Source: Apostichopus japonicus
Taxonomy: Eukaryota; Echinodermata; Holothuroidea; Aspidochirotida; Stichopodidae
DNA: 64,000 nt
Reading direction: 5' to 3'
Assembly (NCBI RefSeq): GCF_037975245.1
Contig: NC_092573.1
Location: 13,724,001-13,788,000 of the forward strand
How positions within the stretch are numbered: the stretch's first letter is position 1; each line of letters starts with the position of its first letter. Below are positions 51,776 through 64,000 of the stretch, piece by piece. Below the pieces are notes generated by a model. The model worked only from the letters and a program-made list of their open reading frames with translations. It made no database searches and was not told where the DNA came from. Both the position numbers and the translations under genes were made by a program.

Positions 51776-54628
51776 TGCTGACCACCTCTGATTCTCCAGG
51801 TTCACAGATCATGTTTCAAAACTGCTATAATTTGGGTAAGAATTGTATGCAATTGACATTCCTCAGTCACTTGCGTCTCTGCATAATCTTCATTGGCTGA
51901 ACGTCTAAAACTGCTACTGTAGTCAATTTTGTCAAATTACAGTACTTCGTCCTTTGGACCTTTGCCAAACACTTCATACACTCTTATTTTGTGTCTGCTA
52001 GCTTTATGTACTACTAGGGTGTGTCATGCATTACAAAATAACAACTTTTTTTCGTCAGCTGTCACTCATACCTCCACCTTTGGGTAGATAAACAAGTAAT
52101 AAAATAATTCAAGTTTTCAATGTTTTGTTAGTGGGTCTTTGCAGATATGCTGGTACTGTAGGTACTGTACTAAATGAAAAATAACAATCATAGCTTGACT
52201 GGGCATGTGTGACTAACATGAACAAAGTAAAATTGGTGTTGTATTTATCTGCATTGCAATAACAATCCTTAGTCACTCCGGCTTGTTTTTACAGGTCAGT
52301 TATGGCCACCTGGATGATAGCTTTAGTAGTATAAAAGCTCTGTCTTTGTTCCAATCATTACGTTTTTCTTCTTAAACTTGCATTTGATTTCCAAACAATT
52401 CAACATCTAAATGTTGTTAAAGTTTGATTCCAAAGGAACTTGAGAGATTCAATTTCTAAATGAGCCTCCTGTTTCTACACAACACACTGCAAATTAAGAT
52501 TTATATCAAAGTGTACCTGGGGAGAGTTGGAGATGAGGGTAGGAATGTCAATAGTTGATATGGTATGATAGTATTTAAATGTATGCAAAAATGGTTGGAC
52601 ACATTGCTACAAAAGGACACAGATTTTTTGGTGTACAGCAGTTTTGTTTGTATATATAGAGTATATTTAATTTTCAGTATTAATTATTTATTAGTATAAG
52701 TTAATTAAAGAAAATTAAGGATGATTGTTCATCTCAAATTTGTCTTTCATATTAAATTATGAACAATAAGTTATTTAACTGCAGAAGAAGGTAAAAATAA
52801 GTCAAAACTTCCTGGCTTGGCTTTTGTATGGGGGGGGGGAGGGTATATGAGGTACATGGACTATCCCAATATCACATCTATACAGTATCCTAGAGTACTG
52901 ACAGACTACATAGTTGGGAATATGGACTTGACTAAGAAGCAGGTATAAGAGCTGTTTGAAATTGATAAAGCAGTCATTGTACAGCTACAAATCAGTTACT
53001 CACAAAATATCTTTGATACTTTTGATTCCCTTATATGCATCTTCCATCATTCACAGACTAATACCGTAAATTTATACGTGGTTCCTTTTCTCCATGACAA
53101 AGCAATGCTAGGCTAATAAAAGCCTAAAGGAGACATAGGTGGAAGGGAGTTTAGATAATATTTAGAATCAAGAAAAACCTGTGTAATGTTGGACGGTTGT
53201 GCAAAGTTGTCAGCCAAACTGTGTAAACCAAGTTACATTTTCACATAAGTAACGGGATGTTCTTTTATGAATTTTTTGGAGGGGAAAGGGTCGGAGGGAA
53301 TGAAGTTATTTTTTATGCTTTATTTATTTATTTAAAATTTTGGAAGACGGAAAGGGAGGGATTAATCTAAATGACCCCAAAATTTGGCAAATCTGACCAT
53401 CCTGAAAAGTACTTATTAACCCTAATGATAATGTGAATAATTCTCTACTAGAGTTCCAACATTATATAATTAATTTTCAGTACAAATTCCAGTGTCCAAC
53501 TTTTAAAATATGTGACAATTTGTATGTGTAGTTAAATAATTTAGCTTAACACCAGCAGAAGAAGTACTTGTAAGCCTTTAATGTCAACCACAGTACTAAG
53601 TATGCACAGTACTGTTCACAGCTTGGCTCTTCAATGGTTCTTCATAACTAGTGACTCTTTCTGAAATCAATACATCCAATTTGTAAATGGGACCTACTTT
53701 TTAATGTAACACAGAATGTAATATGATTGTCTGTGGAAGGGTTCCCACCTGCTTTTTACCTTTATTGTGTGTATATAAAAACAGTGCATGCAAGAGTTCT
53801 CAGTAATTTTGCCTACCGTATGTCTTATGTTCAATTTGCCAATCACTATTAACAATCCGTGCTATTCAAAATGTCTTGCGCTTCCAGCTGACAAGGCTCT
53901 CCCCTGAAGATTATGAAGATGGCCTTTTTCTCACTTCTGACAATAACTGGCTTCCACGTAACACAGCTCTGTACTTTATCTAGTCTTTATCAAGTCCTCA
54001 CTAGAACTGACTAATTAGTTTACCTATGATGTATGATCATTGAAGGTACTGTAATGAACTACTAATGGCATACCTCAAGCAAACTGAAAATAAGTCGTAC
54101 TTTTAATGTCAAAGTTACAAAGCTGTTGCCATGGTTAAATGTGGACTTAGAATCATCAAAACACTAAAATCTACAAAACATTATGGAAGCATTGAAGTTA
54201 AGGCCCATCAGATTTCAAGTATTCACTTCTAAGTCTATTACACTAATGTCAGTTAGTTTCTGAATTACCTAAATTATCGCAACAATAATGCAGACAGTTG
54301 TGATTTAGACAATGTAACCTTATTGTGTTTTCCATAGAACACACACCGCCGGATTTCGGACATTCGCAACTTGCAGATCAAGACATACTGTACTGTAGCT
54401 TGCACTGGTCAAAACATTAAACAAACACCACTACTTACGTATACATGCTATGCAACAATGTCAATGGCTTTTACTGCTATGAATACAAAGGTTAATGTTA
54501 AACGCTCTAGTGCTGGGAACTTTATACAATAAAGAACACAGGGAAAAAACAATCTTGTTCAGTTGTGAGTATTTGAAGGCAAAACAGAAACAATTACTAA
54601 ACACAGGGAGTAATTAATAGAGTGTTCA
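51776..54628. other. UBE2R intron interior
   Basis: No exon recognised on either strand. G-run at 52831-52839. A 58-codon stretch at about 53815-53990 with a coding-like feel was considered and not called. Confidence 0.45.
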
Positions 54629-54739
54629 AGTTTTGTGTACAGTATACAGTTTTGTGTACGGTATGCAGTTTTGTGTACAGTAAGCAGTTTTGTGTACGGT
54701 ATGCAGTTTTGTGTACAGTATGCAGTTTTGTGTAGTTTA
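54629..54739. repeat. 19-bp tandem repeat, six copies
   Basis: AGTTTTGTGTAC recurs every 19 bases at 54629, 54648, 54667, 54686, 54705 and 54724. Confidence 0.92.
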
Positions 54740-55040
54740 AAGGAATAACAAAGGCAGGGACCAAAAACAATTTATATTATTCTGTACCCTCAAAACTATC
54801 TAATATTCGGTTTTTAAGTTAACCGCTTCCTGTTGGACTGAATACGCTCGCTTTGAAAATTGGCTCCTATAAGGCCTCACCACAATACACAGTAAGCCGC
54901 CGTTTCGTTCCTAGCAGGATTTCATTCAGCTAGGCTGAATGACAAGTTACAGTAACAGAAGGGACACATACACACACAGGATACAGACAGGTTCATGAGC
55001 TGGGTAACATTGGCAGACATTTGGCCTCTGTACCATATAT

Positions 55041-55300
55041 AGGTAATGTACTGTAGAGTATTATAATGTACTGTGCAGTGTTATAAAGTACTGTACAGTG
55101 TTATAAAGTACTTTACAGTGTTAAAATGTACTGTACAGTCTTATAATGTACTGTACAGTCTTATTATGTACTGTACAGTGTTATTATGTACTGTAAAGAG
55201 TTATTATGTACTGTACAATGTTATAAAGTATTGAACAGTGTTATAATGTACTTTACAGTGTGATAATGTACTGTACAGTGTTATAAAGTACACTGCAGTA
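55041..55300. repeat. 20-bp tandem repeat, thirteen copies
   Basis: Units like TTATAATGTACTGTACAGTG, exactly 20 bases apart for 260 bases. The core CTGTACAG is a palindrome. Confidence 0.95.
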
Positions 55301-55589
55301 CTAGGTCAATACTACATTGAATGACTCATCAGTTTACTTAAACAGGGTTAAATGAACCGCACATTTATATATTTCACGATCAAGATTAAATCCTGTAAGG
55401 TCGCCTCAGTCATCAAGTTGATGAAATTTGGAGATATAATGTATAATGCAATCATGACATGCATCATGGGTTGGCTGACTTCTTTTTCCTGCAAAAATGT
55501 CCTAAAAAGCCAAATCAAAGAAAGAAAAGTTCCCCACTCTTTGCAAATAATATATACAGTTAATAGTATCAACAAATTTCTTGCTCAAT

Positions 55590-55890
55590 TTGGGGGAAAT
55601 CCTGGTTGGAAAGGTTATCGTCAGTGCCAGTGGGATCATATTGTCAGTTTGTAATGGCACTGTGCCATTACAGTAGAAGGTGAGAACTGTTTACTTTATG
55701 TGGTCAACCTTAATGAATCCAGCTAAAAGAGATACAAACCCAACCATCATCTTTAGCTAAACTATGATAGAGATCTTTGCAATTAAAATCCCCCAAATAT
55801 TTTGCTCAATTTGGGGGAAATCCTGGTTAAAAAGGTTTTAGTCAGTGGGATCATTTTGCCACTACAGTAGAAGGTGAGAACTGTTTACTT
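55590..55890. repeat. Two direct copies of about 100 bp
   Basis: CAATTTGGGGGAAATCCTGG (55587 and 55807) and CAGTAGAAGGTGAGAACTGT (55671 and 55865) occur in both copies. Confidence 0.85.
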
Positions 55891-58351
55891 TCCTTTGGGG
55901 GTTTTCAGTTCATATTTTCAAGTGTAATGTGTACAGTGTTGACAATGAATTCTAAGTACATATTGGTTGTGTTCAGACCTTCAATAGTTTATTGTAGATG
56001 CAGCATAAAATTGCACAAAAAAAAACAAATCCCTGTCATCAAAAGTAGACAATCTAAGCAAAACCATTAATAACATAGTGTTGTGAGGATATTGCCGATA
56101 TCGAATCTGGCCGATATCCAATATTACAATCACGATATCGGTCCGATAATGATACCGATATTCTTAAACAGCCAGAATGAATGTAAAATTGCAATTAAGT
56201 CATTAATACATAAATTATTTAACTTAAAATCGGCTATTATAAGTCATTCTTGTTTTCACAACTCACAAACAGTAATCACTTGTAATAGTCTCATTTGCAG
56301 AAGCCTGTTAGTCAACTATAGTTGATATAATATGTGAATATTCTATAACACTAGTCTTAACCTCAACTTCTTTTGAAAGGAACAATCATATCCCCTACCA
56401 AGTTGATATGCATGAAACTGTGTGTAGTACTTTTTTTGTTGTGGAAAAACACAAGCATATGCGTCCTGTTACTTCTGTTGTATATATAATTCATTACTCT
56501 GTTTGACCAACTACATTCAACACTAAGGCTGCGAGTCTTATATGAACTGTTGTCAAATGGAGCAACGAATATCTTAGCAACAATCTTAAATGTTGACATT
56601 GTGAGATGAAACAAACTAATTTCATGTAGAAAGACAATTAGTATCCTGGCTAAGAATTTTTACTACCCCTTGTGTTTACCAGAACCAAAACAAAAACTTT
56701 CTCTTCAATCTTTTAATTTCAGTAAAAACTTATATCCTACCATTACCGGCTAGATTGAAAACTAAGCCTAGCCAGAATTGGCAAGTGCTTCGTGTTGAAA
56801 TATTTCATACACCAATTGGCAAAAAAACAAAATGTAAACTTGATCCTCAAATTAAAATATTTTATCAGTCATTGAGGTTTTAAAAATTACATCCATGATA
56901 CATTTTGCAGTTTTTAATGAGATGTGTCACTTTTGAAATGATTTAGTGAGGGGTTTTTCATGTGTGCTATAACTTATATTCTCAGCTGAGGCCCAGAAGC
57001 ACTGTGCAAGTCAGTGTGATAGCCAACTAGTTTTATAAAGTGTTTTTAACATCACATAAGTTACTTCTCACGTTGTGTTTGACTGTGGTAGGCTACATTG
57101 TTTGGCTGAATATGCCATGTTTACAATTTTGATTGTACAAAGGGTTTCTTGGATTCTTGCCAAGAATATTTGCAACTTGGGCAAAACAGGTGTCAGCACT
57201 AAGCAGGTATGTTCAGTTATTATTATGTTGTGTTCACTTGTATTTACAGCGGCCAGACCAGTGAAACTGCTAAGTACATAGCGTTAAGTGACCTGATTGG
57301 TCTGTTTACAGATCGTTATCGTTAAATATTTTCCGAACTTGCGGCTTGTTTCTTTGACCAGCTCTGATCGGCATATTGACCACTGGATATTAATCGAAAT
57401 CGAAACTGCGGCTAAAGAAATGGGTTGTTTAGGACAGATTAATAAATAGTCTCAAGTATAATTATGATAGAAAAAATATGAGATAAAAAAGTTTAATTTA
57501 TACAAATTAATCCTCAGGAACATAATTGCTTACTTTGGCTCCAGCAATGATTACCTTGCTTCTAATGATGCATTAACCTCGCTACAATTTCCATAGTAAA
57601 AAGGTGTTCACCTCACAGCAAATATTAATATAGCAACAACTCTTAGGCCTTAGAACTGCTACTTGGTTTTCATTGCGATTGACATGTCAGGCTGCATTTT
57701 GCTTATTGTGTGGATTAGTGTCATATCAACTGAGGCTGCCAGTTTATTGAGACAGTTGCAAAACATAACATGTCTTCTTTTATTTTATTGTAGGCAACAT
57801 TTTGACAGGCTAAATTGAAGTTGGCAACTTGTATGTTTTGTTGACGCCTGCTGTTTGTTAACCTTGGCAGTAACGTTACAGTAAATTACTAGTACTATAC
57901 TGTAGCTTGCTCTTTCGATATCATGTCTGGGAATGATTTTATCTGGTTTCGCATCAATCGCAAAATGCTATACAAAATGCTCACGTTTGCTCTGTAAGTG
58001 TATAGATGTATAGCAGTTTTCTATGCAGGATCTGTACTATTTCAATGAGAGAAAAAAAATTTCCAGACCCTTTGAGAATGTGTGCAGAAAAGTTGAACAC
58101 TAAATTGTTACCTGCATGTACAACTATCTGGTGTCCAAGGCTACTGCAATGTGTGTAAAGGTTACATGAAGATGATACTTCTGGACTGCGCAGAGAAAGA
58201 GGGGGGGGGGGGAAGGAAGGGGAAGGAATGGCATACAGATGGAGGAGAGGCATGGGGGTTATACAGTAGTGTTGAGGCAGAGAAGGCACGACAAAAAATG
58301 AAAATAGTTTCTTCCTGTCTCTGTTAATCGTTTTAGAGTTGGTAATCTCAC

Positions 58352-58480
58352 CTGATCATGTGTTCATAGTCTTTTTCTTTGGATTCCTTCCATCTTCTGT
58401 ACATGACTGATGCATCAACGTTAGCAGGTGAAAATGTGTTAGGCTCATTGAGTAGTGATATCACACTTAGTAAGATTGTT
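58352..58480 (-). CDS. UBE2R2: UBE2R/CDC34-type E2 enzyme, penultimate exon
   Basis: Minus strand: acceptor CTTCCCACAG before 58480, donor CAG/GTGAG after 58352; 129 bases. Encodes [16 protein letters not shown], then [18 protein letters not shown], nearly identical to human CDC34 after its catalytic core. The split Arg codon joins the 51479 exon in phase across a 6.9-kb intron. The exons with the catalytic cysteine and acidic loop are not in the window and should lie beyond 64000. This part forms the C-terminal helices of the UBC fold. Confidence 0.95.
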
Positions 58481-61400
58481 CTGTGGGAAGGAAAGATAAA
58501 TAGAATATTAAAGGAGACACGAAGAATACATTGATGCTATAGGTATATATAGTAGCGGTACTGTATACAGACTACAGTACAAGGATCGCATCTACTATGT
58601 ATGTCACGTAACTACATAATTAAACCTACGAATGAACATTATCATACTGTACTGTAGTATGCTGCAGAATGCATGGAATTACCTATACTACCAAGCCACC
58701 ATTACCCTACTAAAATCATTTAATTCCATAACAACTTTAACCTGGAAGAAAGAGAGTCCTCATGTTTTCATTATCAGTGAATATGAAATTTGAGAATCCA
58801 TATCAAACATCAATTTGGTACTGGACATGTTTTAAAACTTAACAGTGAGATGAGGAATTTAAACATTTGATACCCTAGTTTCCTTTGTACACTCTTTTTA
58901 CACTGCTGACAGGATGTTGTTTTAAGTGTATTGTGAAAGTGAAATATATGGAGATGTTGAATGACTTGAACCACATGTACACAGTATGTTGGACTGTTCT
59001 TAGAACTAGATTTATGACCAGGCAACAGAATGTTTATAAACCTCAAGTTTCACAGGATGTTTAATTTGCAATCAATAAACTACCACCATAAAGATCTCTG
59101 TTTAATCTTCTGTAGGAAAACAACTCATTATCCATAATAAACTTTATACTGCAAAACAACTTTCATTAGTCAAGGTGGGCGGGGGGGGGGGGGGTATTAA
59201 AGAAAAAACACTATTGGAAAAAAGCCATCCATCACAGTTTCTCTTACCATGGTACAAATTGATTGAATTAGCTTTTATATCATTGCAAACACTGTTTAAT
59301 CAGGACTGTAATTATTCCATTACGACAAATAGGTTGTACTGCACACTACCTTGTAGCTCTACCAGTGAGTGTCAATTATAGCAACTACACACACAAACAA
59401 CAGATCACCAGCTGTTGTGGGAACTTCAGGGATAAGTGCATGCAGATACTGTATTTGCCGACACAAAGAGTCCCAAAGGTTTACTTTGTTGTACCTGAAT
59501 AGTGCTGAGTACACGGAACTTAATGTAATTACTATCTGGCGATGTCGCATGGGTAAATTGCTGTAAAACATGTAAAAGATATTTAGAAATATTTGTACAC
59601 AAGGAACCATAGTATTTCATAAGGAAGGAAATTCAAAAGTGCTACACAAAATTTGTATGTTCACTATGTACACAAAAAACTACAGTATCAAATGATCATA
59701 GTCCACTTTGTTGGCTATGACAGAGAGGAGGTTCATAAGAAACAAGGTTGACTGTTCTCATATAAATTACAAATTGCACAGCAATTGGTAAATCCAGGTT
59801 TGGAAGTAACTACAGACTTACACACATTGTGTGCTGGAGATTTTCACACATAGAGTCCCCCTGATCTGTACGCTGAGCCTTAGAATATATTATCCAGCAT
59901 TGCATGATGGTAAAATGCTATGTGAAATGGACAAACTGCACTGCACAATTGCAAAGATGTATATAGAAGTATTTGTACACTGTAACTATAATTACTTTAT
60001 AAGGAAGGAAAGTCAGGGCCTCCAAAACAATTTGTACAGTATATCAAGAAAACCTTTGATCATTTTAAAGACCATTTGTAAACTGCTTCTGACAGAGCTT
60101 CATAAGAAGCAAAGTTTACTGTTCACATTGCACAGCATTGGTAGTTCAGGTTTGGAGGTAACCACAGTACAGTTGTGTACAGTTGTGCACTAGAGACTTC
60201 GACTCAGACTCCCTGATTCACGCAGCGTTAAATCTTCATTGTTTGTGATCCGACCCTCGCATACAGTAATGCAGTCAATGCTGTGCAAGTGTACACATGT
60301 TCAGGTCCACTACATGCTGTGCTTATTAATAGTACATTGAAAAAGATGAGATAGACAATCAGCGAGAGTGTCAAGCTGCAGTAAATGAACATGCAATGAA
60401 CATTCTGAACATGGATAGTTTACATCAATGTTAGTCATCAATTCTAATTAATGTGGAACATGGACATATAATCAATAATTACTCTTTTTAATGTTGATTA
60501 AATTACTGTTATATGTGCTACACAGCTATCACTCACGTCCATTATTTACTGTACGAGCAGTTTCCTGTACGTGAACCTGTGTATTTTCCATTTTGAAATG
60601 TCTAAATGTTAAACTTGTGTACATGTAACAACTATTCATGCATGAGTTCATGGTAACCAGAATTTTGTTACAGATTTGGCAAGGAAAATATTAATGCAAT
60701 TAGGGAAGTCTATGCAACTCTGTTAAAAGGATTTCCCCTTTTTTCAGTCCAACAGAGCGCTGCTCTACATACAGTACTGTAACCTACTGTACAATCTCTC
60801 TAGTACATGCAAATTAAGATGTTCATGAATACAACCAAACAGTTGAGCCTTTCCTTGGAAGATTCGACATGCACAGACTGACTGACAATTCGTCTATTTT
60901 ATAGCAAATATGATCTTTATCTTTAGAATTACTGTACTATTAAACTTAACGATATACACAAAAAAAAATCAAAAGATAAATCAAAAGCAATCGGTATGTG
61001 AGCAAGCAAAAAGGACAAAAACCAAAAAAGTTTTGAGTTTCTTCTGGCTAGATATCTACTGAATACAGTAGGTGAATGTTAAATGATCTTATAGACTCTT
61101 TGACTATGGCTTACAGAGAATGGGACAGGAAGTTACTCTGCTTACATATCTAACTTTCTCCTTAAACAGAGGTTTTAAGGTACTAAGAAAAAACAAAACT
61201 ATGACATCACACATGACATCATTCTTGGTATACAGATCTGATATGCACATACAGGTGTAAGGTTTCTGTTGTAAAGAGTAACTCTGGAGGGACTAAAAAA
61301 GTGGAAGGAATATCATGTAATATTTGGGCTAGTAAACTGTTACTGAATGGATTAGTAATATCTCTGGAGAATATGATGTAGGAGGACTTCCTGTCTGCGC

Positions 61401-63129
61401 TAAGTAGCTAAGTTATTCTACAGGTCAACTTGAGGTGAACCATGGAGGTAAAACAGTAAGGGGAAAGGGTGGATGTCTGTAAAAGACTCTGTTATAATAT
61501 TAGCAAAAAACTAATCGACTTCCTTTTAGTCTACTGCACATTTAGTATCCAATGAGTTGAGTCTCACACAAGTTATGCACCTATGATAGTAGCAACGTAC
61601 AGTTTATTCATACCTTAATTAGTCTATGGCTATATCTGCACAATAAATATGTATTAGTGTTGTGCTACTTTGACAGATCACATTAGATTTCATACCTAAG
61701 CATCAAACAGCTGTTTAAATGATATATTCTCTCTCTCCTAGCTACAATATGGATTACTAGTCTGTTAGAATTACATAGTCACCTACTGTAGCATTACCTT
61801 TATTTGCATATAAAGTATTTGTTTGGATTATCTGGACATGTTCAGAGAGAGGGAGGGGAGATGGAGGGGGAGGGGAGAGACATTGTCTCAATGTGGGATA
61901 AATTTACAGTACAGTACAATTATGAACGGCAAGACATTGAATCCTGATACAGCACATCCAGCTTATCCAGCTTACATACTTGTACACGTTAAGTCACAAC
62001 ACAGTAGAAATCCACTCCTGTCCTCATGCCTATGGTATTTTGCTTTTACATTGTATAGTACATATTACATACTGAGTATTGATGTAATGATGTGGACTAA
62101 ACATGTACCGTTCATCAAAGTACTCCTAAATTTATAGAAATGCTGCAAATCACACGATGCTTAATAAACTTCATGATTACTGCATGTCCTTGAAAGTCTC
62201 CACAGTCCACTATGACAAAACTTTAAGTAGCGCAAAAATTGGATTTTCTATGATTAAACTGACTTTAGGCTTCTGTGATGACCAACTTGGCCTCTGTTCG
62301 TAATAAGGTGAAGAGGTTCTGTGAGTAACTCTGTTTATATATACTGTAGAAATGTATTAAAGATTTCTTTTAAGTTATTGTTCACTCTCTATGATAATAA
62401 TATATATCCAGAGGGAAGTTCACTGTACAGTAGAGGTTGAACTCAGTCAGTTCAGGGGGAATGTTCATTTTGTGGCTGTAAACAAATACTGTAGACATCT
62501 ACTGTACCAGAACCAAATCCTACAATTCCATCCCTCCGAGTCATCAAGACCTTTAAAGGATTTTCTGGTGGCTGAAATTGATTGCTTAGCAAAAGTGGTG
62601 ATAAAGAATTTTTCTGAATCTTTCAGGCGAAAACCATATTCTCATTACTATTTGGTATCCCGAAGATATACAATTTTTCAAATTTTGTGTTATTTGTAAT
62701 TATGCGTCTGGCAACAGTAGAATGGGTGATGTCATCAGGGCACCTCAGATGCAAATGTCACTGTTTGTCTTCATAACATGTCAATCACTTATCCACAGAG
62801 GGAAAAATAATTCTACACAAAAGACACATACATTTCGAAGTACAGAGAACTATGACAGCTTTGCCAATTTTTATAAATGTATCAGCTGGTTTTGAGGATA
62901 GATCAATAAGAAGAATATAATAGCCCAAATAAAGCTTTTTGAGGAGCATTTGACCATATGACATCAATGACCCCCTACTTCCTGGAACAAATAGATAAGA
63001 AATCCTAATATTTGGCCAAAGTCCAGAATATAGTTGTTTAAGAACTCCTTTGTTTAAAGAGCTGCAATTTTTATTCAATTGTAAAACTTCAAATGAATTG
63101 TGATAGGTTTTATATATTTTTTTATCAGA
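58481..63129. other. UBE2R upstream intron, no exon recognised
   Basis: Contains a G-run (59177-59192), a worn duplication of about 300 bp (59570-59880 against 59960-60225) and scattered TACTGTA/TACAGTA motifs. No UBE2R exon was found by eye on the minus strand. Confidence 0.5.
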
Positions 63130-63635
63130 TAACATCTTGTATGTATTGTTTTAATATTGTATTTAATTACTCGTTTTTATAAATATGTTTATATTTATAT
63201 TGGAATACATCAAATGAATTGAATAATGGGAGTAGTTGAACTTTGAAGGTTAGGCAACTAACATCTTGTATGTATTGTTTTAATATTGTATTTAATTACT
63301 CCATTTTATAAATATTTTTATATTTATATTGGAATAAATCAAATGAATTGAATAATGGAAGTAGTTGAACTTTGAAGGTTAGGCAACTAACATCTTGTAT
63401 GTATTGTTTTAATATTGTATTTAATTACTCCTTTTTATATATATTTCTATTTATATTGGAATAAATCAAATGAATTGAATAATGGGAGTAGTTGAACTTT
63501 GAAGGTTAGGCAACTAACATCTTGTATGTATTGTTTTAATATTGTATTTAAGTACTCCATTTTATATATATATATATTTATATTTATATTGGAATAAATC
63601 AAATGAATTGAATAATGGGAATAGTTGAAGGTAGG
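63130..63635. repeat. 128-bp tandem repeat, four copies
   Basis: AACATCTTGTATGTATTG recurs at 63131, 63260, 63389 and 63516. Units are AT-rich and end in GAAGGTTAGGCAACT. The last copy ends at about 63635; the remaining 365 bases hold nothing recognised. Confidence 0.95.
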
Positions 63636-64000
63636 CCAGTCAAAATACTAGGTTACATTCAATCAACCATATCTGGAGTTAGACACAAGACATTGAGAAG
63701 CGGCTTTCAAATAGCAAGATGGAATATTTTTCTCTTCATTAAAATTCACATTGTTTTTTACCAGAAAATCCTCTTTTTAATCAGGGCTTGCACATCAGCC
63801 TGTCCAAATCTTCCAGGAACTGTATGACTCAAGATTGGGAATTAAACAAACTCAAACACAAGGCTTTGAGATATTTTTGCCAACTGTTGGGTAATGAGTG
63901 AGTGATTAACCCATTCCACTTGATACCGGAATGTTTGCCACCTGGACTTTCGTCAAAATATTAAACACAAATTTTACGGTAAACTGGGATATTGTAAAAG

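Noticed and set aside
51380-51791. Plus-strand frames of 71-99 codons
   Set aside because: One is antisense to the UBE2R exon and the others run through the 58-bp repeat.
53815-53990. About 58 open codons with a coding-like feel (RLSPEDYEDGLF)
   Set aside because: No ATG, no matching donor or phase, wrong strand for UBE2R; could be a retroelement scrap.
54629-55300. Short-period arrays considered as CRISPR-like
   Set aside because: No unique spacers and a eukaryotic setting; they are plain minisatellites.

Overview
The window looks like nuclear DNA of a marine deuterostome invertebrate, most likely an echinoderm (a sea cucumber would fit; this is inference). The grounds are genes split by GT-AG introns, an AT-rich background full of minisatellites and short TIR transposons, many long G/C homopolymer tracts, a single-exon rhodopsin-type GPCR of the kind expanded in echinoderms, and a Ty3/Gypsy element with a tRNA-Leu type primer site. 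Nothing prokaryotic is present.

Layout. 1-7487: no gene; the right end of a short transposon, a ~225-bp satellite array (1225-2579), unique DNA, and a hAT-like MITE with perfect 8-bp target duplications (5890-6163). 7488-8717: intact class A GPCR. 9170-11350: decayed LINE. 14565-15741 plus 24308-about 25430: a second decayed LINE, split by a complete Ty3/Gypsy LTR retrotransposon (15742-24307). That element has 1205-bp LTRs that look identical by eye, target duplication ATAC, a primer site, gag, pol reached through a probable -1 frameshift, and a third ORF encoding a two-finger C2H2 protein in the position where retroviruses carry env. 25702-26493: a large palindrome and a TTAA-flanked MITE.

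27502-46783 (+): a galactose-1-phosphate uridylyltransferase gene (GALT). I could place ten coding exons that join in phase to 357 residues with the HPH active site. Its introns are loaded with MITEs, arrays and palindromes, several lying directly against splice sites. 48481-48910 (-): 3' end of a LINE. 51230-58480 (-): the last two coding exons of a UBE2R/CDC34-type ubiquitin-conjugating enzyme, with the acidic tail; the catalytic exons should lie beyond 64000. GALT and this gene converge tail to tail. In humans GALT and UBE2R2 are both in 9p13, so the linkage may be old. 58481-64000: UBE2R intron with repeats, no exon seen.

The most novel item is the LTR element: it combines a zinc-finger ORF3 preceded by a strong splice acceptor whose branch point overlaps the pol stop codon, a GGGAAAC slippery site just before the gag stop, an amber codon in frame near the gag start, and a CpG-rich 12-bp array inside the transcribed part of the LTR. 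All coordinates were read by eye; no database search or alignment was run.
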